Assembly: GCF_003367175.1 (NCBI RefSeq)
Contig: NZ_QRGA01000008.1
Location: 124,001-188,000, forward strand
From: Trinickia dinghuensis
GTDB lineage: Bacteria; Pseudomonadota; Gammaproteobacteria; Burkholderiales; Burkholderiaceae
Length of the DNA stretch: 64,000 nt
Direction of reading: 5' to 3'
A program made the translations under genes and the position numbers. Position 1 is the stretch's first letter. Every line of letters starts with the position of its first letter. The notes below the pieces were generated by a model. That model saw only the letters and a program-made list of their open reading frames with translations, was not told the DNA's origin and ran no database searches. Of the stretch, positions 52,840-60,828 are shown piece by piece.

Positions 52840-53514
52840 TTAGGAGCTGTCCTTCGCTCGCAACACATAGCCGAGCCCGCGCAGCGTCATGATTTGCGCG
52901 GTCGAATGCATCAAATGCTTACGTAATCGATGAATGTAAATATCGATCGCATCGGCACTCGGCTCGTCTTCGAGGCTATAGACGCTGTCCATGAGCGCCG
53001 TCTTCGACACGGTCTTGCCCTGCTTGAGCATCAGCGCCTCGAGGATCGCGTGCTCGCGACGGCGCAGCGCGAGCGGGACGTCGTTGTGGCTGAACTCACG
53101 CGTGTTCGTGTTGTACTGCAAATCGCCGCACACCATCGAAACCGACTTGCCGCCCGCTTGCCGCCGGATCAGCGCCTTGATGCGCGCGATGAGCTCTCTC
53201 GCATCGAACGGCTTGACGACGTAGTCGTCCGCGCCCGCGCTGAAGCAGTCGACCTTGTCGTCGATCGATCCGTGTGCCGTCAGCATCAGCACCGGCGCAT
53301 TGTCGCCACGCCGCCGCAACCGCGCGAGCACGTCCTTGCCGCTCATCCGCGGCAGCCGCATGTCGAGCAAGATGACGTCGTAACGCTCCGTCAGCAGCAC
53401 GGCATCGGCCGACTCGCCGTCCGACACGCAATCGACGGCGAAGTTCTCGCCCTGCAGCAAGTTGACGATCCAGTGCGATAGATCGGCGTTGTCTTCCACC
53501 AGCAGCAGCTTCAT
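52840..53514 (-). CDS. OmpR/PhoB-family response regulator (TctD-like)
   Basis: Regulator of 224 residues. The receiver domain has MKLLLVEDNADL (acidic pair), the phospho-acceptor Asp in ILLDMRLPRMSG and the Lys in VVKPFDAREL. The C-terminal winged-helix DNA-binding domain ends with DAIDIYIHRLRKHL and LRGLGYVL. The start at 53514 is at the conserved N-terminus. The kinase gene ends four bases upstream, and the two genes form one operon. The pair resembles TctD-TctE, which controls tricarboxylate uptake and a porin in Pseudomonas. Confidence 0.93.
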   Translation of the reverse strand: MKLLLVEDNADLSHWIVNLLQGENFAVDCVSDGESADAVLLTERYDVILLDMRLPRMSGKDVLARLRRRGDNAPVLMLTAHGSIDDKVDCFSAGADDYVVKPFDARELIARIKALIRRQAGGKSVSMVCGDLQYNTNTREFSHNDVPLALRRREHAILEALMLKQGKTVSKTALMDSVYSLEDEPSADAIDIYIHRLRKHLMHSTAQIMTLRGLGYVLRAKDSS

Positions 53515-53518
53515 CGTG

Positions 53519-54895
53519 TCATTCCTTCCATGCCGGCAGGCGCACGGTGGCGACCAGCCCCACCCGCCCCTCGCCCGGCGCGACCGCGACGGTTCCGCCG
53601 TGCGACTGCGCAATGCGCTGCACGATGGAAAGACCGAGGCCCGTTCCTTCCACGTCGGTCATACCGCGATAAAAACGTTCGAAAACGTGGGCGCGCATCT
53701 CGGCGGGAATGCCGGGCCCGTTATCGACGACCTCGAGCACGACCTCGTCGCTCACGCGGCGGCATCGCGCGGTGACAAAGCCGCCCTCTTGGTTATAGCG
53801 GATCGCGTTGTCGACCAGGTTATCGACAAGCGCGGTCAAAAGCTGTTCGCTGCCCGCGACGCGCAGGTCGCCCTCGTCGATTTCGGCGCCGAGATCGATC
53901 TCGCGGCGCTGCGCGGACAAGATCAGTTCCTCGAGCACCGACGACACGACCTGCGTCATATCGACAGGCACGTTCGGCGCCGGCGACGGCGCCGATTCCG
54001 CCCGCGCGAGCAGCAGCAATTGGTTCGTGATCTCGGTCATCTTGCGGCTCGTGCGATGAATGCCCGCAAGCGCATCGGACAGGGCGGGCCCTTCGGCGAC
54101 GCTTTGGCGCGCGCACTCCACCTGCGTGTCGAGCAGCGTCAGCGGCGTACGCAGCTGATGCGCGGCGTCGGCAATGAACTGGCGCTGCGTGCTCGTGTGC
54201 AGCTTGAGCCGCGCGATGCACTGATTGATCGCATCGACGATCGGCCGCAACTCGGTGGGCAAGCGATCGACGCGTACCGGCTCGAGCTCCATCGGATCGC
54301 GGTCGGCCACGTCGTCCTTCAACTTCATGAGCGGACGCAGCTCAGTCGTGAGACCGATCAGCACGAGCAGCAAGGCGAGCACGAGCATCAAGCCTTGCCG
54401 GACCAACTGCGGATGCCACAACTGCGCGACCATCCCTTCGCGCGAAGCCTGCGTCTTCCCGACGATCACGGTGACGGTCAGCGCCATCCCGAAGTTGTAC
54501 AGTTGCCGCTGATACGCCACGGCGCGAATCGATTGACCGTCGAGCGTCGTGTCGTAGAACATGGGATAGTCGGCCGGCTTATGAGAAACCGGTAAATCCA
54601 GATCGGGCGTGCCGCCGAGAAGCCGGTCGCCGGCCACGACCTTGTAGAAGACGTGATCGCGATAAGGCGACTCGAAGATCTCCAGCGCCGCGGGCGGAAT
54701 GTCCGCCGTCAACTCGCCGTTGCTCCAATCGACGTCTTCTCCGATGGTGCGCGCCGAGGCGAGCAACTCGTTGTCCTGCAGCAAATCGGCCGTTTGGCGG
54801 GCCGCGTCGTAGGCCATCACCCCGGCCACGAGCATGAATGCCCCTAACGGCAACAGCACCCACCAAAGCAAGCGGGCGCGCAAACTGTGCATCAT
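53519..54895 (-). CDS. Sensor histidine kinase, TctE-like
   Basis: Membrane kinase of 458 residues. TM1 (LLWWVLLPLGAFMLVAGVMA) and TM2 (LMLVLALLLVLIGLTTE) flank a periplasmic sensor of about 125 residues of the 2CSK_N type (DNELLASARTIGEDV...YRDHVFYKVVAGDRLLGG), as in TctE. The phospho-acceptor box is DAAHQLRTPLTLLDTQVE, with ATP-binding motifs NLVDNAIRYN, DNGPGIP and GTGLGLSIV. The start at 54895 is MMHSLRARL; upstream frame extension is unsupported. It probably senses the solute imported by the neighbouring ABC transporter. Confidence 0.93.
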   Translation of the reverse strand: MMHSLRARLLWWVLLPLGAFMLVAGVMAYDAARQTADLLQDNELLASARTIGEDVDWSNGELTADIPPAALEIFESPYRDHVFYKVVAGDRLLGGTPDLDLPVSHKPADYPMFYDTTLDGQSIRAVAYQRQLYNFGMALTVTVIVGKTQASREGMVAQLWHPQLVRQGLMLVLALLLVLIGLTTELRPLMKLKDDVADRDPMELEPVRVDRLPTELRPIVDAINQCIARLKLHTSTQRQFIADAAHQLRTPLTLLDTQVECARQSVAEGPALSDALAGIHRTSRKMTEITNQLLLLARAESAPSPAPNVPVDMTQVVSSVLEELILSAQRREIDLGAEIDEGDLRVAGSEQLLTALVDNLVDNAIRYNQEGGFVTARCRRVSDEVVLEVVDNGPGIPAEMRAHVFERFYRGMTDVEGTGLGLSIVQRIAQSHGGTVAVAPGEGRVGLVATVRLPAWKE

Positions 54896-54977
54896 CGATC
54901 GACGCCCCTGTGTTCTGAGTGGCGAGTGCCTTGCACTAACACCGATACTAATACTGACACTGCTGCTAAATGCACTG

Positions 54978-55024
54978 CGGCTCGTGCCGCGCCGACGCGC
55001 TCGGCGTCGGCGCGGCACGAGCCG
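54978..55024. repeat. Long perfect inverted repeat between kinase and permease genes
   Basis: Arms at 54978-54998 and 55004-55024 are perfectly complementary over 21 bases with a 5-base loop. Very stable and GC-rich, without a T tract on either strand. It lies 35 bases after the permease stop and could reduce read-through into the kinase gene or stabilise the transporter mRNA end. Confidence 0.9.
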
Positions 55025-55058
55025 GCCGCATCAAGCGCGCCTTCACGGCGCGATACGC

Positions 55059-55928
55059 TTAGAACGCGGCAGGTCTCCATTTCAGCAAACGCTTCTCCAA
55101 GCGGGTCAGCAAGTAGTCGCAAGCCAGCGCCACGACGGCCAAGACGATCATCGCCGCGAACACGCCGCTCGAGTTGAACGCGCCCTGCGCCGTCGAGATC
55201 AGCAAGCCGATACCTTGCTTCGAACCGAGGAATTCGCCGACGACCGCACCGACGAGCGCGAAGCCGAAGCTCACGTGCAAGCTCGCCAAGATCCACGACA
55301 GCGCCGACGGAATCACGACCGCCGTGGTCAGCTGCCGCTTCGACGCGCCGAGAATCTGCGCATTGGCGATCATATAGCGGTCGGCTTCACGCACGCCTTG
55401 GAAGGCGTTGCCGAAGACGACGAAGAACACCATGACGACGGCGAGCGCCACCTTCGACGCCATGCCCAAGCCGAGCGCGATCACGAACACGGAGCCGAGC
55501 ACGACGCGCGGAATCGAGTTTGCAATTTGGATGTAGAGGCTGAACACGTCGGACAGCAGCTTGTTGCGTCCGAGCACGACGCCGCAAATCACGCCGGCAA
55601 CCGAGCCTATCGCAAAGCCGATCATCGTCTCTTCCAGCGTGACCCAGACCTGCATGAGCAGCGGCCCTTGCGAGGTGCCGTTGACGAACCAGTCGACGAT
55701 CTGCGCGAAGATCATCGACGGCATCGAGAAGAAGAACGGATCGATCCACTTCATCCGTCCCGCGACTTCCCAGCCGCCGAGCCAGACCACGAGCACGAGC
55801 AGGCGCAGGCCGATGATCAGCGCGCGACGCTGGCGCAGCCGTTGCTGCGCCGCTTTTTCCACCTCGGCGAGCGACGTATCGGCCGGGCTCGCTTTGGGTT
55901 GTTCGAAGGTAGTAGCCATAGTGGACAT
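55059..55928 (-). CDS. ABC transporter permease (SsuC/TauC type)
   Basis: Inner-membrane permease of 289 residues. The binding-protein-dependent transport domain has about six helices and the EAA loop (VREADRYMIANAQILGASKRQL). The N-terminal cytoplasmic stretch is Gln/Ala-rich. The start at 55928 (MSTMATTFEQPK) is chosen, as the longer frame lies inside the ATPase gene. The class is that of nitrate/sulfonate/taurine importers; the substrate is not clear. It follows the ATPase gene by 23 bases. Confidence 0.93.
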   Translation of the reverse strand: MSTMATTFEQPKASPADTSLAEVEKAAQQRLRQRRALIIGLRLLVLVVWLGGWEVAGRMKWIDPFFFSMPSMIFAQIVDWFVNGTSQGPLLMQVWVTLEETMIGFAIGSVAGVICGVVLGRNKLLSDVFSLYIQIANSIPRVVLGSVFVIALGLGMASKVALAVVMVFFVVFGNAFQGVREADRYMIANAQILGASKRQLTTAVVIPSALSWILASLHVSFGFALVGAVVGEFLGSKQGIGLLISTAQGAFNSSGVFAAMIVLAVVALACDYLLTRLEKRLLKWRPAAF

Positions 55929-55951
55929 CTCAGTCTTTCCGGTATTCAGAG

Positions 55952-56749
55952 TCAAGCAATCTGCACTTCTTCGCGCAGGTCGCGCCAGATGTCCCGCGAC
56001 AGTTCGATGAAACGCTGTTCGTAGCGGATCTCCGACGTAATGCGCGGGCGCGGCAGGTCGATTTCGTAGACCTTCTTCAGCGTGGCGGGACGCGCGGTCA
56101 GCACGAACACGCGGTCGGCGAGCGCGATGGCTTCCTCGAGATCGTGCGTCACGAAGACGACCGAGCCCTTGTTGGCCGACCACAGTTGCAGCAATTCGTC
56201 CTGCATCAGCGTGCGCGTCTGCATGTCGAGCGCCGAGAACGGCTCGTCCATCAGCAAGATCTCGGGCTTGTTGATGAACGTCTGCGCGAGCGCGACGCGT
56301 TTGCGCATGCCGCCCGACAACTGATGCGGATAGTGGCTGCCGAATTTTTCGAGGCCGACGCGGCGCAGCCAGTCCTTGGCTTCCTCGTGCGCCGAGGCCT
56401 TCGAGCGGCCACGGAACATCGGACCGGCGGCGACGTTATCGAGCACCGAGCGCCACGGAAACACGGCGTCGGCCTGGAACACGAAACCGATGCGCGGATC
56501 GATGCCCGTGACCGGGTTGCCCATGACGCGCACGCTGCCGGTCGTCGGTTTGAGCAGACCCGTGATCATGCTGAGCGTCGTCGACTTGCCGCAGCCGGTG
56601 GGGCCGACGACGGCGATGAATTCGCCCTTGGCGACGGACATGCTGAAATCGCGCAGCGCGATCGTCGCTTTGCCGTCGGGGGAAATGAAGCGGCATGACA
56701 CCGAGTCGAACTCGATGACGGGAACGTCAGGAGAAGCAGCGTGGTTCAT
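55952..56749 (-). CDS. ABC transporter ATP-binding protein (nitrate/sulfonate/taurine family)
   Basis: Cytoplasmic ATPase of 265 residues. Walker A is GPTGCGKST, the signature is LSGGMRKR, Walker B is ILLMDEP, and the switch is VTHDLEE. The start at 56749 (MNHAASPDVPV) is chosen. It lies between the substrate-binding and permease genes in the order SBP-ATPase-permease, as in ssuA-like operons. Confidence 0.95.
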   Translation of the reverse strand: MNHAASPDVPVIEFDSVSCRFISPDGKATIALRDFSMSVAKGEFIAVVGPTGCGKSTTLSMITGLLKPTTGSVRVMGNPVTGIDPRIGFVFQADAVFPWRSVLDNVAAGPMFRGRSKASAHEEAKDWLRRVGLEKFGSHYPHQLSGGMRKRVALAQTFINKPEILLMDEPFSALDMQTRTLMQDELLQLWSANKGSVVFVTHDLEEAIALADRVFVLTARPATLKKVYEIDLPRPRITSEIRYEQRFIELSRDIWRDLREEVQIA

Positions 56750-56891
56750 CAGAGCAATCCAAGCATTTGGGGGTGGGCGCCCAAACCGCGGCGCCCGGGG
56801 TACGACAGGGGGAGACTGCATCGGGCCGACCTAGCCGCACGCCGGTGCCGGGCCAGGCCGCCCCTTTTGATTCTTGATTCTCGTTCGACGC

Positions 56892-57905
56892 TTACTTCGC
56901 GGCAACGAACTCGTTCGTGTACGTCTTCGACAAATCGACGTGCTTGCCCTTGATCGCCGGGTTGAAGCCCGACAGCACCTTGAGCACCGTCGCCGGGCCG
57001 TCGGCCGGCATCTTGCCGTCCGACGTGTACATCGGCAGCGACGCCTTCAATGCGCTCACGTAAAGCGCCTTGTCCTTCTGGTAGTCGGCCGGCATCTTCG
57101 CGGCGATTTCCTCGGCGCTGTGCGTGTGGATGAACTGCATCGTGCGCACGAACGCATGCGCGAGCTTCGCGGCGTCGGCCTTGTGCGCATCGGCCCAGGC
57201 CGACTGCACGTACAGGCTCGAGGCCGGATAGGTGCCGCCCAGCGCCGCCTTGGTCCCTTCCACCGAGCGCATGTCGACCAGCACCTTGGCGTCGCCCGTC
57301 GCAAGCAGCTTCGAGACGGTCGGCTCCGTCGTCATGCCCGCGTCGATGCGCGCTTGCTTGATCGCTGCGATGAAGCTTGCGTCGGCGCCGACGGGCAGCA
57401 TCGTGTATTGCGACGACGGGATACCGTGCTGCCCTGCCAGATACTGCGTGAGGAAGCTCGTCGACGAGCCGAGGCCCGTCACGCCGAGCGTCTTGCCTTT
57501 GACGTCGGCCATCGACTTGAGCGTCTCCGACGCCTTCGTCGACACCATTTCGACCTCGCCCGGGACCTGCCCGAACACGACGATCGCCTTCACGTCCTTG
57601 CCCTTCGTCTGCAAGTCGATCGTGTGATCGTAGAAGCCGACGACGGCTTGCACGGCACCCGCGAGCAATTCGTTCTCGGCGTCGACGCCAGCAGGCTGCG
57701 ACAGCAACTCGACGTCGAGCCCTTCATCCTTGAAGTAGCCGAGCTGCTGCGTCAGCTCCGCGGGCAAGTAGATGAGCTTGGTGATGCCCCCGACCATGAT
57801 GGTGATCTTGCCGCTGTCGGCGGCCATCGCGCCATGCGAAGCCATACCGAACAGCAAAGCGGAAGCGAGAGCGAAAGTGCGGATTTTCCGCGACGTCGGT
57901 TGCAT
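56892..57905 (-). CDS. ABC transporter substrate-binding protein (NMT1/SsuA-like)
   Basis: Periplasmic protein of 337 residues with a signal peptide (MQPTSRKIRTFALASALLFG...AMAA). Mature sequence motifs fit the NMT1/SsuA class: IYLPAELTQQLGYFKDEGLDVELLSQ and the AGAVQAVVGFYDH region. GAGGAGACACTCG precedes the ATG. The ligand is not known; compounds in this class include sulfonates, nitrate, thiamine precursors and aromatic acids. It is the first gene of the transporter-sensor-porin run. Confidence 0.93.
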   Translation of the reverse strand: MQPTSRKIRTFALASALLFGMASHGAMAADSGKITIMVGGITKLIYLPAELTQQLGYFKDEGLDVELLSQPAGVDAENELLAGAVQAVVGFYDHTIDLQTKGKDVKAIVVFGQVPGEVEMVSTKASETLKSMADVKGKTLGVTGLGSSTSFLTQYLAGQHGIPSSQYTMLPVGADASFIAAIKQARIDAGMTTEPTVSKLLATGDAKVLVDMRSVEGTKAALGGTYPASSLYVQSAWADAHKADAAKLAHAFVRTMQFIHTHSAEEIAAKMPADYQKDKALYVSALKASLPMYTSDGKMPADGPATVLKVLSGFNPAIKGKHVDLSKTYTNEFVAAK

Positions 57906-58128
57906 TCGAGTGTCTCCTCATTATGTCGGCGCGTTTTTGCGCCGGGTTGCATCGATGGAGCGATTCTAGGTGTAACAATCCTTCCCGAGCCTTTCACAGC
58001 ATAGGGCGAGGTATACGGGATTACCATGACCGATAATCGGGGCTGCCGCCGGCCGGCTCCGGCTGCTCCGACCGGCTGCGCGCCCGCTTCCGGCCGGGAT
58101 TCGCGGCCAAGCGGCCCATGCGCCGCGG

Positions 58129-59088
58129 TCATGCCGGCGCATTCATTTCCGCGACCTCCCGAGCAAGCCGGCATAGCGCATCGCGCAAGGCCGGCGGTTC
58201 GAGCACGCGCACGCGCGGCCCAAGCCGCAGCAATTGGCGCGCCGCCTGGCGCTCTTCTTCGACGGGCAGCGTCACGCGGCACCACCCCTCATCGTCCGGC
58301 AAACCGCAAACCGCTCGATCGGCTGCCGCGGCGCCGAGCGCATGCAAGTCGGAGATCGCCTCGCGTTTCACGAGCAGCGTCGCCGTGTCCTTGAGCAAAT
58401 TCTGTTCGAAGCGAACGACCATCTGCGACCAGTGCGCCTGCAAGTCGAAGCCGTCGGGGCGCTCGAACGTCTCGTCGAGCATCTCCAGATCCTCGATGCT
58501 CGACGCCTTGTAGATGCCGATCCGAGTGCGCGCCTTGGCGACGAGATACCAATTGCCCGCTTTCAACACGAGGCCGAGCGGCGCGCATCGGCGCAACTGC
58601 GTGTCGCTCCAGCTCCGGTAGTGCATCGCGATGCGCTTTTGCTCCCACACGGCAGTGGCGAGCAGCGGCAGCAAGGGAGCCGGCTCGGGCCGCCGGTACC
58701 AATCGACGGGGTCGATATGCAGCCGCGACCCGATGCGCGACGCGCCGGCCGCCCCCTTGGGCAGCGCCGCCACGAGCTTCAGTTGCGCCGAACGCAACGG
58801 CTCGGCGAGCCCGAGCGCGTCGGCCGCGCCGGGCAGCCCGGCGATCGGCAGCGTCTCGGCTTCCGCGCGCGTCATGCCGGTCAAATCGGTGCGATACCCG
58901 TCGAGCAAGGCGAAGCCGCCGCCTGGGCCACGATCGGCATAAACGGGGACACCCGCCGCGCTCAATTGGTCCACGTCCCGATAGACGGTACGGACCGAAA
59001 CCTCGAACTCGTCGGCCAACGCCCGCGCCGTGATTCGGCCGCGCGCCTGCAGCATCAACAGCATCGAAACGAGTCTGCCGGTCCGCAT
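58129..59088 (-). CDS. YafY-type HTH/WYL-domain transcriptional regulator
   Basis: Regulator of 319 residues. The N-terminal HTH (MRTGRLVSMLLMLQARGRITARALADEF, read as HTH_11) and VSVRTVYRDVDQLS are the DNA-binding part; the WYL motif appears as GNWYLVAKARTR, and the WCX C-terminal segment follows. WYL domains bind ligands or nucleic acid. It is divergent from the YjeH-like permease gene, with the starts 170 bases apart, so it may control that gene. Ends 223 bases before the importer gene. Confidence 0.9.
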   Translation of the reverse strand: MRTGRLVSMLLMLQARGRITARALADEFEVSVRTVYRDVDQLSAAGVPVYADRGPGGGFALLDGYRTDLTGMTRAEAETLPIAGLPGAADALGLAEPLRSAQLKLVAALPKGAAGASRIGSRLHIDPVDWYRRPEPAPLLPLLATAVWEQKRIAMHYRSWSDTQLRRCAPLGLVLKAGNWYLVAKARTRIGIYKASSIEDLEMLDETFERPDGFDLQAHWSQMVVRFEQNLLKDTATLLVKREAISDLHALGAAAADRAVCGLPDDEGWCRVTLPVEEERQAARQLLRLGPRVRVLEPPALRDALCRLAREVAEMNAPA

Positions 59089-59257
59089 CGCGCACCTCCC
59101 GAATTCATGACATCCCTTGTCAGCTATCCAGGATTATAACGATCGCAACGGAGCCTCATCGCGAGAGCGCGCTTACACGGCGGCACGGCGTCCGGAAACG
59201 ACACCAAGAAAGCCGCGGGCGCGCCCGCGCGAGAACCAATAAGGATCTGCACTCGAG

Positions 59258-60588
59258 ATGAGTACAACGACGCGTACAACCGGCACGACCACTACCGGCC
59301 GTCATCACGGCCCGTCGCACGGCAATCTGACCGTGCTTCAAGGCGCGGCACTCTACGTCGGGGCCGTCCTCGGCACCGGCGTCATCGCGCTGCCGGCACT
59401 GGCGGCGAAAGTCGCCGGTCCGGCCTCGCTGCTGGCCTGGCTCGCGCTCGTGGTGCTCTCCGCGCCGCTGGCCGCGACGTTCGCCGCGCTCGGCGCGCGC
59501 TACCCGATTCGGGCGGGGTCGCAACCTACGCGCGCCAAGCGTTCGGCGCACGCGCCTCGGCGATCGTCGGCTGGTGCTTTTATTTCGCCGTTCCCGCCGG
59601 CGCACCGGCCGCCGCGATGTTCGCGGGCGCCTATGTCGCCGCCGCCGTCGGCGGGGGCGAGCAGACGGTGCTGCTCACGAGCGCCGCACTGCTCATCGTC
59701 GTCACGGCCGCGAATGCATTCGGCGTCACGATCTCGGGCCGCATGCAACTCGTGCTCTCCACACTGCTCGTCGCGCTGCTGCTCACGGCCGTCGCCGCAT
59801 CGGCGCCCCATGCGCACGCGGGCAATCTGCATCCGTTCGCTCCGCACGGGTGGTTCGCCGTCATACCCGCGGCCGCGCTGCTCGTCTGGAGCTTCGCCGG
59901 TTGGGAGGCGATCACGCACTTGGCCGGCGAATTCAAGCATCCGTCGCGCGACCTGCCGCTCGCGTCTAGCATCGCCGTGGTCGTCGTGGGTGCGCTGTAC
60001 CTAGCGGTTGCGCTCGCCAGCACGCTCGTGCTCGGGCCCTCGGCAGGCAACTCGGCCGCGCCGCTCGCCGAACTGCTCGTGGTCGGCATCGGCGGCAATG
60101 TCCGCGTACTCGCCGCGGCCGCGGCCATCCTGCTCACGCTCGGGACGATGAACGCCTATTTCGCCGGGGCGGCCAAACTCGGGGCGGCGTTGGGACGCGA
60201 CGGCGCACTGCCGGCCTGGCTCGCGGCGGGAAGCCTGGCCGGGGACGTGCCGCGCCGCAGTCTCTCCGTCATCGGACTACTTGCGGCGCTCAGCATGGTC
60301 GTCGTTGCCGTGGCCGGCGTCGGCCCGAAGCCGCTCGTGCTGATGACGACGGGCTCGTTCGTCACTGTCTACGCCCTCGGCTGCGCGGCGGCGTTGCGTC
60401 TGCTGCCACGGGGGACGGCCGCCCATCGCTGCGCGCAGTGCGCGCTCGTGTGCGTCGTCGCGCTATGCGTGGCGACCGGATGGTTTCTGCTCTGGCCGCT
60501 AGCGATGAGCGGCTGCGCCCTGCTCTACCTGCATGTGAACAGCCGCCGTCGCGCACGAGCGGCAGCCTTGCGGTGCGACGTATCCTGA
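59258..60588 (+). pseudogene. yjeH: YjeH-like amino acid exporter gene with a frameshift
   Basis: APC-superfamily permease. The first frame (from ATG 59258) encodes GTGVIALPALAAKVAG and WLALVVLSAPLAATFAALGARYP, matching E. coli YjeH. At about 59504 (cccgattcggg) the reading must shift by one base to continue as DSGGVATYARQAFGARAS and then the rest of the protein to 60588, including the 12-helix-type segments. One missing base (cccGGattc expected) would restore a protein of about 444 residues. Either a true pseudogene or a sequencing error. YjeH exports methionine and branched-chain amino acids. Confidence 0.85.
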
Positions 60589-60642
60589 CCTTTCGTTCAG
60601 CATTCACGGGCACCGTGCATTTTAAGTAAGCATTACCCCACA

Positions 60643-60662
60643 GGCACCGGCGCGCCGGTGCC
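60643..60662. repeat. Perfect 20-base palindrome
   Basis: GGCACCGGCG-CGCCGGTGCC is self-complementary with no loop. It lies 55 bases after the permease stop and may act as a transcription stop or protein-binding site. No T tract follows. Confidence 0.7.
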
Positions 60663-60753
60663 GGCCCGCTGATCGCGCGTGCCCTTGCCGGATCAACGCC
60701 CGCCGGTCCCTAGTTCCCGATCCGTCCCCCGTCAAGCTAGGAGAAAGCCACCC

Positions 60754-60780
60754 TCAAGCTTTATATCTCAGAGCCGATAA
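60754..60780 (+). promoter_or_regulatory. Sigma-28 (FliA, flagellar) type promoter for the receptor-YfiR operon
   Basis: TCAAGCTT (60754-60761), an 11-base spacer and GCCGATAA (60773-60780). This matches the flagellar sigma-28 consensus TAAAGTTT-N11-GCCGATAA: the -10 is exact, the spacing is exact, and the -35 shares five of eight bases. It lies about 48 bases upstream of the ATG at 60829. Confidence 0.8.
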
Positions 60781-60828
60781 AGAGGCAGGCGAATATTAGA
60801 TAAGCGACGGCTGTCCCTCTTTTGCTCC

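Noticed and set aside
60643-60662. Palindrome as an intrinsic terminator or riboswitch
   Set aside because: No T tract and no loop, and the leader that follows lacks conserved riboswitch features such as those of GEMM c-di-GMP riboswitches. I list it only as a repeat.
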